Assembly (NCBI GenBank): GCA_028715025.1
Contig: JAQTLG010000053.1
Location: forward strand, 1 to 8,797
Length of the DNA stretch: 8,797 bases
Source of the DNA: Dehalococcoidia bacterium
GTDB lineage: Bacteria; Chloroflexota; Dehalococcoidia; GIF9; UBA5629
Direction: 5' to 3'
In this document: positions 1 through 5,651 of the stretch, piece after piece
How positions within the stretch are numbered: position 1 is the first letter of the stretch
Layout: each line of letters begins with the position of its first letter
Notes under the pieces: generated by a model
What the model saw: the letters and a program-made list of their open reading frames with translations, nothing else
Told to the model about the DNA's origin: nothing
Database searches by the model: none
Program-made: the position numbers and the translations under genes

Positions 1-50
1 CCTTCCTTATGGCTATAAACGGGAAGCGACGCCGTGTTAAAATCTTTACA

Positions 51-55
51 AGGAG
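51..55 (+). promoter_or_regulatory. Ribosome binding site for the DUF2284 gene
   Basis: AGGAG lies 10 nt before the ATG at 66. No comparable purine tract precedes the upstream in-frame ATG at 9, so this site favours 66 as the start. Confidence 0.7.
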
Positions 56-65
56 CATCAGACTT

Positions 66-728
66 ATGCAGAAAAAGAATACTCAGGCTATTCCTCTGGC
101 GATTAAAACAAAGAAGAAAAAACTGAAGGCCGACCTGGAGCTGCTGCGGACCAAAGCGCTGGAGCTCGGGGCGGCGGGTGCCGAGATTATCAGGTCTGAC
201 CAGCTGGTGGTGGATGAGCGCGTCAGGCTCAAATGTTTGATACCTCGTTGCCTGCGAGCAGGCGAGACGCCGAACTGCCCCCCCAACGCGCCCGACCTCG
301 ACCTTGTCAGAAAAGCCTTTGCCAGATACTCTTACGGCATATTGATCAAAACCCTGGTGGAGCCATTGGAGGACTATGCGCCGGGCAAATCCAGGGACAG
401 CGGCGGCACCGACCGCAGCCTGCTCTTTCACCAGAAGACCGCCAAGATCGTTTACGAGATCGAGCGCATGGCTTACCAGCACGGGTATGCGCTGGCCATG
501 GGCCTGGGAGGAGGGTCCTGCAAGGATTACCTCTGCCACGGCCTGATCTGCCAGTTCAAGGACAGCGGCAGATGCCGTTTCCCCCTTAGGTCCCGGCCGG
601 CCATGGAGGCGCTGGGCATAGACGTAGTGGACATTATCGGCAAGGTCGGATGGAATGCCTATCCGCTGCTGGGCGACGCCAGCGATATCCCCTGCGCCAC
701 CTCCGTGGGGCTGGTGCTGATCGACTGA
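66..728 (+). CDS. DUF2284 family cysteine-rich putative metal-binding protein
   Basis: The 220-residue protein has two cysteine clusters. The first, at residues 57-71, is C57-x4-C62-x8-C71 followed by PP. The second, at 152-170, contains C152, C157, C162 and C170, then a RPAMEALGIDV segment at 178-187. This arrangement is what I recognise as the DUF2284 'predicted metal-binding protein' family, where the cysteines are thought to bind a metal or an iron-sulfur cluster; no enzymatic role is established. There is no signal peptide or membrane segment, so it should be cytoplasmic. The N-terminus is lysine-rich (residues 15-21). The frame stays open up to an ATG at 9, but that start has no ribosome binding site and adds 19 basic residues, so 66 is preferred. 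A small gene starts 15 nt downstream and probably shares the transcript. Confidence 0.85.
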   Translation: MQKKNTQAIPLAIKTKKKKLKADLELLRTKALELGAAGAEIIRSDQLVVDERVRLKCLIPRCLRAGETPNCPPNAPDLDLVRKAFARYSYGILIKTLVEPLEDYAPGKSRDSGGTDRSLLFHQKTAKIVYEIERMAYQHGYALAMGLGGGSCKDYLCHGLICQFKDSGRCRFPLRSRPAMEALGIDVVDIIGKVGWNAYPLLGDASDIPCATSVGLVLID

Positions 729-731
729 AAC

Positions 732-738
732 AAGGAGG
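732..738 (+). promoter_or_regulatory. Strong ribosome binding site of the 53-codon gene
   Basis: AAGGAGG, a near-perfect Shine-Dalgarno sequence, lies 5 nt before the ATG at 744. It is the main reason to believe that the short frame behind it is translated. Confidence 0.75.
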
Positions 739-743
739 AAGAT

Positions 744-905
744 ATGGCCAGAAGCGCAATGGAGATAACCGAGGAATTCCTGTCGGACGATCCCAAGAAA
801 TGGGGCAAGCTGGCGAGCGATATCACCTATCGGCGGCTGGAGCTGCTGCTGCTGCGTGAGATATTAATTAAGCTTAAGAGGCTAAATCCGGGCAATCCGG
901 ATTAG
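744..905 (+). CDS. Small hypothetical protein, 53 aa, downstream of DUF2284
   Basis: The frame runs from ATG 744 to TAG at 903-905 and gives a 53-residue, charged, leucine-rich protein. It begins MARSAMEITEEFL and contains a W20-G-K-L segment, then LELLLLREILIKLKRL at residues 32-47, which would form an amphipathic helix. There are no cysteines and no membrane segment. Support for a real gene comes from the strong AAGGAGG site, a 15-nt gap after the DUF2284 stop, the same orientation, and a hairpin positioned right at its end. I do not recognise the family. The helical, charged composition would suit a small protein-binding partner or subunit, but that is inference only. Confidence 0.65.
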   Translation: MARSAMEITEEFLSDDPKKWGKLASDITYRRLELLLLREILIKLKRLNPGNPD

Positions 906-921
906 CCTGTAAGCCTGTTTT
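873..921 (+). terminator. Probable intrinsic terminator, possibly bidirectional
   Basis: A long imperfect inverted repeat has its left arm at 873-891 (CTTAAGAGGCTAAATCCGG) and its right arm at 897-913 (CCGGATTAGCCTGTAAG), with a 5-nt loop. The core GCTAA/TCCGG arms pair fully apart from one extra A. A short TTTT tract follows at 918-921. The arms overlap the last codons and stop of the 53-aa gene. A second small stem (TCGCC/GGCGA, 921-935) sits between it and the end of the minus-strand membrane protein gene, so the region may end transcription from both sides. The T-tract is short, so efficiency is uncertain. Confidence 0.55.
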
Positions 922-935
922 CGCCCACGAGGCGA

Positions 936-1220
936 TTACCTGCGCAGGCGGCCGCGATTGCCCCACCATCCACCGCCGTAAGCGGAGATATCAATGATGA
1001 ACCCCAGTATGACCAGCGCCCAGGCGAAGGGATTGGCCATGCCCATATACAGATAGACGATGACATAGAATATAGCTGTATAGGGAAGAAAGATTATTCC
1101 CAGCAGCGGAATAATGAAGTTGGTGCCGAAAACCCTGGTAACCATATCTGAGAACAGCCACATGCAGACGAGCGCGAAGCGTGGACCGATCAACAGGAAA
1201 AGCGTGACAAAACAGCACAT
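936..1220 (-). CDS. Small integral membrane protein, 94 aa, unknown function
   Basis: The protein is almost entirely hydrophobic, with likely membrane spans at residues 2-23, 35-58 and 64-81, and a short basic tail ending NRGRLRR. Recognisable elements are an early GPR (12-14) followed by a W-L segment, a P-L-L-G-I-I-F-L-P-Y-T stretch at 38-48, and an aromatic and glycine-rich YGGGWWGNRG near the C-terminus. Similar short three-helix proteins with a conserved GPR and PLLG...LP pattern occur, to my recollection, in Chloroflexota and some Actinobacteria and have no known function. The frame extends upstream to an ATG at 1340, but a strong AAGGAGG lies 7 nt before the ATG at 1220, which fixes the start. 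The gene is divergent from the EamA transporter. Confidence 0.75.
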   Translation of the reverse strand: MCCFVTLFLLIGPRFALVCMWLFSDMVTRVFGTNFIIPLLGIIFLPYTAIFYVIVYLYMGMANPFAWALVILGFIIDISAYGGGWWGNRGRLRR

Positions 1221-1227
1221 GTTGCCT

Positions 1228-1234
1228 CCTCCTT
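1228..1234 (-). promoter_or_regulatory. Ribosome binding site that fixes the start of the 94-aa membrane protein
   Basis: Read on the minus strand, AAGGAGG (within AAGGAGGAGG) lies 7 nt before ATG 1220. The upstream in-frame ATG at 1340 has no such site, so the 40 residues between are probably not translated. Confidence 0.75.
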
Positions 1235-1348
1235 GCCTGATGTACTGGCATATTATTATGACAGATTTTATTTTATTATTACAGCGCAGTATCCTGATAC
1301 ATCGGCCCTGAATATAAACGACCAATGCTATAGAATACACAGAATATT

Positions 1349-2230
1349 ATGCCGGCAAACTGGAGATCGTCGTCGTTCCTGGCACTGGCCGCTCTGGTAG
1401 TAATCACCGCGGTCTGGGGCTACACTTTTACCATCGTACAGGCGGCTGTCGAACTAATGCCGGTCATGGATTTCATGGCCTGGCGCTTCGCCGCTGCTGC
1501 GCTGGTAATGCTTGTAATCCGGCCGCAATGCCTGCGCGGTATCACACGTCAGGAGTTGTTGCGCGGCGCCGGGCTCGGCGTCGTGCTCGGGCTCGGCTAT
1601 ATCGCCCAGACTTACGGGCTTCTGTATGCCTCCGCGGCTGTGTCCGGGTTTATAACCGGTATGTTCGTAGTGCTGACGCCGGTCATGGCCTGGATCATCC
1701 TCCGCCATAGAACCGACGGGAAGACCTGGCTGCTGGTCGCACTTGCCACGGTCGGAGTGGCCCTGCTGAGCCTCAACGGATGGTCTGTCGGCCCCGGCGA
1801 ATTGCTCACACTTGCATGCGCGATTCTTTTCGCAATACATATAGTCGGCCTGGGAGAATGGTCCCCCCATTATAATACTTACACTTTCGCTTTCCTGCAG
1901 ATTGCCACCGTGGGTGTGATCTCCATCATAGCCGCGCTGCCGGGCGGCATTACCCCACCGCCCACTATAGAAGCCTGGACAACCGTCGGAATCACGGCGG
2001 TATTTGCCACCGCACTTGCCTTCATCGTGCAAACCTGGGCTCAATCCCTCGTGTCACCCACGCGGGCGGCCATCGTGATGACGATGGAACCTGTGTTCGC
2101 CGGGCTGTTCGCTGTCGTCATCGGCGGAGATCAGTTGACGTTCAGGACGCTGCTGGGGGGCGCCTGTATCGTGGCGGCCATGCTCATCATCAACCTGAGA
2201 TCCGCCCACGCTGCTCCCGCAGATGTCTGA
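1349..2230 (+). CDS. EamA/DMT superfamily transporter (RhaT/YdcZ-like permease)
   Basis: This 293-residue polytopic inner-membrane protein has about ten predicted spans (near 12-30, 41-57, 73-93, 98-118, 127-143, 150-167, 180-198, 209-228, 240-260 and 266-284). They form the two five-helix EamA repeats of the drug/metabolite transporter superfamily. Typical marks are W23-G-Y-T-F in helix 1, the M42-A-W-R-F segment at the start of helix 2, GFITGMFVVLTPV at 100-112 in repeat 1, and M244-T-M-E-P-V-F-A-G-L-F-A in repeat 2. Length is normal for the family. Members export amino acids, metabolites or drugs; the substrate cannot be predicted here. No Shine-Dalgarno sequence is visible before ATG 1349, and no better start lies within the next 35 codons. 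The gene looks monocistronic, with about 100 nt to the next one. Confidence 0.9.
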   Translation: MPANWRSSSFLALAALVVITAVWGYTFTIVQAAVELMPVMDFMAWRFAAAALVMLVIRPQCLRGITRQELLRGAGLGVVLGLGYIAQTYGLLYASAAVSGFITGMFVVLTPVMAWIILRHRTDGKTWLLVALATVGVALLSLNGWSVGPGELLTLACAILFAIHIVGLGEWSPHYNTYTFAFLQIATVGVISIIAALPGGITPPPTIEAWTTVGITAVFATALAFIVQTWAQSLVSPTRAAIVMTMEPVFAGLFAVVIGGDQLTFRTLLGGACIVAAMLIINLRSAHAAPADV

Positions 2231-2320
2231 ACCTGCGGCAATCTCGTCATAAATGCTCATTTTCCCACACAGCAATAACAGGCTAAAATTTATATACTAT
2301 ACCGTCACACAGATTTGAAA

Positions 2321-2325
2321 GGGAG
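2321..2325 (+). promoter_or_regulatory. Ribosome binding site for the lipoprotein-like gene
   Basis: GGGAG (within AAAGGGAG) lies 10 nt before ATG 2336. The frame is open further upstream only from a TTG at 2315, which overlaps this purine tract, so 2336 is the better start. A TATACT hexamer at 2293-2298 could be the -10 of its promoter, but no convincing -35 accompanies it. Confidence 0.5.
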
Positions 2326-2335
2326 CGATGACTAT

Positions 2336-3241
2336 ATGATAAAACGTTTTTCCGGCCGTGTGTATGCAATGCTCACTTATATTATGCTCTGCGTGTTGAT
2401 TATATCAGGCGCCTGCTCAACACCAGCGCCGGAGGGATTCGCCATTTATCTAACTGAAGGAGATATCCCCCCTTCACAGATGCCGATCTTGAGCCATGTG
2501 GATCTCGCAGGACAGCCCGTCATCGCCATGAAAGACATCATCTCCTACAACGTAATAACGCATGAGATTTTGCTTACTGCGGATGCATTCGATCGCATCT
2601 CCCGCCTTGATGTCCCGGTCAGAGGCAGGTCGTTCGTGGTCTGTGTCGACCGTCAACCGATATACTGGGGCGCCTTCTGGACGCCGATATCATCCCAGTC
2701 ATTTGACGGTGTCACGATAATGAAACCGCTCGGCTCCCGCGATCCAAAGGTTATTCAAATCGAGTCTGGTTATCCATCCTCGTCTTTCTTCAAAGGCGAA
2801 GACCCCAGAAATAACCTGGATGTAATGAGGTCTCTGCAACAGGCCGGCAAATTATCGGTCATTACATCAGCATCCCCGGTGAACAGGCTTCCACATTCTC
2901 TCAAAGGATACGAGCTCTATTCCTGGCCGGTAAATGGCCTGTGGCATTTCACACTGGTTACGGGCACTAACCGCAATAAAACGCTGGAAGAAGTAATCAG
3001 TACGGAAAATATTGTCTCCGCGGAGGGGTGGGTACATGTACATATGGTGGGATTGGATGCACTTATAACCATGCTAAGCACAGTTCCTCAGAACGAGCTT
3101 GTGTCCTGGCTGGGCGGGCTGCGCTCGGAGCAAACGCCGCAGAATGGTGTGGATATCACTCTCCCCGCTTCATCGATTATCGATGCAGTCAAGCAGCGCG
3201 CAGCAGAAAGCGGTATAAATCTTATGGTGCTATCGCCTTAA
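2336..3241 (+). CDS. Predicted secreted or lipid-anchored protein of unknown function
   Basis: The 301-residue protein starts with a basic n-region (MIKRFSGR), a hydrophobic core (residues 10-23) and SGAC ending at C27. This is a plausible but non-canonical lipobox, since position -3 is Ser rather than Leu; a Ser/Thr/Pro linker follows. The mature part seems to have two regions. The first, around 34-130, contains DIISYNVITHEILLT, then R-S-F-V-V-C-V-D and IYWGAFWTPISSQSFDG. The second, from about 190, contains GYELYSWPVNGLWHFTL and GTNRNKTLEEV, followed by a C-terminal helix. The GYELYSW...GTNR pattern looks familiar to me from hypothetical proteins of uncultured bacteria, but I know of no function. 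Acting outside the membrane is inferred from the leader. It converges on the Lrp-type regulator, with 42 nt between the two stops. Confidence 0.7.
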   Translation: MIKRFSGRVYAMLTYIMLCVLIISGACSTPAPEGFAIYLTEGDIPPSQMPILSHVDLAGQPVIAMKDIISYNVITHEILLTADAFDRISRLDVPVRGRSFVVCVDRQPIYWGAFWTPISSQSFDGVTIMKPLGSRDPKVIQIESGYPSSSFFKGEDPRNNLDVMRSLQQAGKLSVITSASPVNRLPHSLKGYELYSWPVNGLWHFTLVTGTNRNKTLEEVISTENIVSAEGWVHVHMVGLDALITMLSTVPQNELVSWLGGLRSEQTPQNGVDITLPASSIIDAVKQRAAESGINLMVLSP

Positions 3242-3283
3242 TGGCTGGATTGTGATTATATCTGAATTAGCGGGATCGCAATA

Positions 3284-4213
3284 TCACCACATATGTACCC
3301 ATTTTCTGATCTCTGTCATGATGATTATGGTCTTTTTCTCGACGCCCTCCAGAGAATTGATGCGGTTATTGAGGAATTCCGAAAATGCCTCTATGGATTC
3401 GAACCACGCCCATACGCCTATATCATAATTGCCGGCCGCTAAAAGCACCTGCCTGACCTCGTCCATATCACAGAAGTAGTCTGCGATGCGGTTAAGCGCG
3501 CCGTTATCCACTTTCAAGGCTATTACAGAGGTGATCATTTTACCTAAACGGACGTTGGGGAAAGCCTGTATGTGTATTACATTACTGCTTAACAGATTAT
3601 TTATTCTTCGCCTGATAGTGGCGGAGCTTATGTTGAGGCTTTTAGCCAGGCGGGTGTTGCTCTGATGCGCATTCTTTTCAAGCGCAGTAATAATTTTTAA
3701 GTCTGTTTCGTCCACCGGTTTACCGGTTTTTTGAACAACTCCGTGAGAACGCGACAGGTTAACAAACGCATATTTCCTATATTCCGTACAGATTGCGGTG
3801 TCTGTCTCCAGCACCCCGTTCATCGTATATAGCACGGTGTTCAAAAATTTGGAATACGCTTCCACTGTGATAAACCAACAGACCATTATCATGTTGTAGT
3901 AGCCGGCGGCCAATGCCAGAAATCCCACTTCTTCTTGTTTTGTCAAAAGATCAGCCGTACGTGAAATGGCACTGTTTTCAACTTTCAACAGTATCGAGAC
4001 GGTAAGTGAAGTCCTGGCACGGTTGATCTGTACCGCCTGGATGCGTATGATATCATCCCTGATCAGCCTGTTTACCCTGCGTCGAACCGTAGGCGCACAT
4101 ATATCGAGCGCTGCAGCCAATTCTCTGCTGCTCATAGAGGCATCCTTCTCCAGTGCGGCAACTATTCTTTTGTCGATATCATCTATGTGCTTCATTGCCG
4201 TTATTAGTATCAT
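3284..4213 (-). CDS. Tandem (fused) Lrp/AsnC family transcriptional regulator
   Basis: The 309-residue protein consists of two complete Lrp/AsnC units. Unit 1 (about 9-152) has an AsnC-type helix-turn-helix at 11-60 (SRELAAALDICAPTVRRRVN region) and an effector-binding RAM-type domain at 68-150 with A102-A-G-Y-Y-N. Unit 2 (about 166-309) repeats this with the helix-turn-helix at 168-217 (TRLAKSLNISSATIRRRIN) and A259-A-G-N-Y-D in the sensor. The units align at a constant offset of 157 residues, so this is an internal duplication; ordinary Lrp proteins are about 150 aa. Lrp proteins bind DNA as dimers or octamers and sense small molecules, often amino acids. Here one chain could act like a built-in dimer. 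The gene is divergent from the CoA-transferase operon, its likely target. No clear ribosome binding site is seen; ATG at 4195 (MKHIDDIDKR) is an alternative start closer to the usual Lrp beginning. Siroheme decarboxylases also contain fused Lrp-like units, but their characteristic His-rich motifs are absent. Confidence 0.88.
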   Translation of the reverse strand: MILITAMKHIDDIDKRIVAALEKDASMSSRELAAALDICAPTVRRRVNRLIRDDIIRIQAVQINRARTSLTVSILLKVENSAISRTADLLTKQEEVGFLALAAGYYNMIMVCWFITVEAYSKFLNTVLYTMNGVLETDTAICTEYRKYAFVNLSRSHGVVQKTGKPVDETDLKIITALEKNAHQSNTRLAKSLNISSATIRRRINNLLSSNVIHIQAFPNVRLGKMITSVIALKVDNGALNRIADYFCDMDEVRQVLLAAGNYDIGVWAWFESIEAFSEFLNNRINSLEGVEKKTIIIMTEIRKWVHMW

Positions 4214-4239
4214 ATACTACTTGTTTTGTAAAAGAAATG

Positions 4240-4304
4240 ATCAATTTGTTCATGTTTCATATCAATTGAATAATTTTACTAACTATTAATGAACAAATCA
4301 TTGA
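4240..4304. promoter_or_regulatory. Putative operator cluster in the divergent regulator/operon gap
   Basis: An AT-rich region holds a 10-bp perfect inverted repeat, ATTTGTTCAT at 4244-4253 and ATGAACAAAT at 4289-4298. It also holds a direct repeat, ATCAATT at 4240-4246 and 4261-4267 (21 bp apart, about two helical turns). The second copy overlaps the palindrome TCAATTGA at 4262-4269. The right half-site ends 2 bp before the -35 of the operon promoter. Multiple phased AT-rich half-sites fit Lrp-family binding, and the divergent gene encodes such a protein. The assignment is inferred from position and symmetry. Confidence 0.5.
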
Positions 4305-4328
4305 CTTGCGAAAAAACAGTGCTATTAT
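4301..4328 (+). promoter_or_regulatory. Sigma70-type promoter of the CoA-transferase/MmgE operon
   Basis: TTGACT at 4301-4306 and TATTAT at 4323-4328 are separated by 16 bp, each differing from consensus at one base. Transcription would start near 4335, leaving a leader of about 60 nt before ATG 4398. It is the best promoter match in the window and sits next to the putative operator half-site at 4289-4298. Confidence 0.65.
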
Positions 4329-4397
4329 GCAGATATCTTCAATAATTCATCCCGACCACAAAGTGCAACGACAATATATTTATCGAGTAGAGGATAG

Positions 4398-5639
4398 ATG
4401 AACTCACTGCTTGAAGATATCAGGGTTTTAGATCTGACTGACGAAAAAGGCTCTCTCTGTGGGCGCATACTCGCCGAGATGGGTGCCGACGTTATAAAGG
4501 TTGAAAAACCGGGGGGTGATGCCTCCCGCAAGATAGGCCCCTTTTATCATGATGAGCCTGATCCGGATAAGAGTCTGACCTGGTTTGCATACAATCTGAA
4601 TAAACGGGGTATAACCCTCGATATCGCTTCAAATAATGGATGGCCGATCTTCCTCAAGTTGATCAAAAAGGCAGACATCGTCATCGAGTCATTCCCTGTC
4701 GGCTATATGCAACAAATAGGGCTCGATTACATCGTGCTTAAAACAATAAATCCCAGGATCATCATGACCTCCATCACACCTTTCGGGCAGACGGGCCCCT
4801 ACAAGGATTTCGTTGCCTCGGACATCGTCGTACAGGCCATGAGCGGGTATCTGCATCTTTGCGGGGATCCCGACCAAGCCCCCATGCGTATCAGTATCCC
4901 CCAGGCGTACCTTCACGCGGGCGGCGAAGCTGCCACAGCTACCATGGTTGCCCTCTATCACCGGGAAAACAGCGGCGAAGGACAGTATGTGGATGTTTCG
5001 GCGCAACAGAGCATGGTCAGGAATACGGTAAATGCCGTTCCATTATGGCTGACCTACGGTGAGATACTGGAGCGGTCCGGGGCATTCAGGGTCGGTCTTG
5101 GTAAGAACTTGCGCGCGCGACAGACATGGGCCTGCAAAGACGGCTTTGTTAACTTCCTCTTTGTCGCGGGAATACTGGCATCGGTGGCTGGATCGTCAGG
5201 ATTAACGGACTGGCTGCAGGAAGAGGGTATTGCAACCGATTATGAAAGCAGGTTAAAAGATTTCGATATATCCAAATTCACGCAGGAAGAGTGGGAGGAG
5301 ATGGAGGCCCCGGTAGCAAGGCTGTTCCTGAAATATACAAAACAGGAGCTGTTTGATGAGGGCAATAAAAGAAGAGTCAGCATCTGCCCCGTCCATTCAC
5401 CCCAAGAGGTATTAGACTACCCCCAACTGGAAGCCAGGGGGTTCTGGACGGAGGTTCGGCACGAGGAACTCGGCTCTTCAATCAAGTACCCGGGAAGCTG
5501 TATCAGGTTCTCAGAGATGCCCGCCCCCGGGCTGCGCAGAGCGCCCCTGATCGGCGAGCATAATATGGAGATATATCGTAATGAGCTGGGATTATCCGCC
5601 GCAGAGATCTCCCGCCTGCAGAAGCTGAATATTATTTGA
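4398..5639 (+). CDS. CaiB/BaiF family III CoA-transferase, likely non-catalytic subunit
   Basis: The 413-residue cytoplasmic protein has the CaiB/BaiF (family III) CoA-transferase fold. Signs are an N-terminal Rossmann-like segment (LAEMGADVIKVEKPGGDASR, 25-44), NLNKRGITLDI at 66-76, a D94-I-V-I-E-S-F segment, SITPFGQTGPY at 125-135, and R189-E-N-S-G-E-G-Q-Y-V-D-V-S at the end of the central part. Family members move CoA between carboxylic acids through an aspartyl-CoA intermediate. By hand alignment on the A-L-x-x-R...G-x-G-Q landmark, the catalytic Asp position is Tyr171 here (SIPQAYLHAGGEAA, 166-179), while the next gene keeps Asp. This suggests the structural partner in a heteromeric enzyme. 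It is the first gene of a three-gene operon; a weak GAGG precedes ATG 4398, and the next gene starts 12 nt after its stop. The substrate is unknown. Confidence 0.88.
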   Translation: MNSLLEDIRVLDLTDEKGSLCGRILAEMGADVIKVEKPGGDASRKIGPFYHDEPDPDKSLTWFAYNLNKRGITLDIASNNGWPIFLKLIKKADIVIESFPVGYMQQIGLDYIVLKTINPRIIMTSITPFGQTGPYKDFVASDIVVQAMSGYLHLCGDPDQAPMRISIPQAYLHAGGEAATATMVALYHRENSGEGQYVDVSAQQSMVRNTVNAVPLWLTYGEILERSGAFRVGLGKNLRARQTWACKDGFVNFLFVAGILASVAGSSGLTDWLQEEGIATDYESRLKDFDISKFTQEEWEEMEAPVARLFLKYTKQELFDEGNKRRVSICPVHSPQEVLDYPQLEARGFWTEVRHEELGSSIKYPGSCIRFSEMPAPGLRRAPLIGEHNMEIYRNELGLSAAEISRLQKLNII

Positions 5640-5651
5640 ATGTGAAGTACT

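Noticed and set aside
9..65. Upstream extension of the DUF2284 protein to ATG 9
   Set aside because: No ribosome binding site at 9, whereas AGGAG precedes ATG 66; the extra residues are basic and not like the family.
1221..1340. 40-residue N-terminal extension of the small membrane protein
   Set aside because: AAGGAGG directly before ATG 1220 fixes the start; the extension lies in the divergent promoter region.
1454..2044. 196-codon open frame on the minus strand inside the transporter gene
   Set aside because: Composition is low-complexity in charged and Gly/Gln residues with no domain sense; it is an antisense shadow of the clear EamA gene.
3242..3283. Bidirectional terminator between the convergent stops
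   Set aside because: Only a bulged stem of about 7 bp (GTGAT...ATCAC) that runs into the regulator's stop codon, without flanking T-tracts; too weak to call.
3284..4213. Siroheme decarboxylase (AhbAB/NirDL-like) instead of a regulator
   Set aside because: Those proteins share Lrp-like units, but their His-containing active-site motifs are not seen; both sensor halves show the ordinary Lrp G-x-Y-[ND] pattern.
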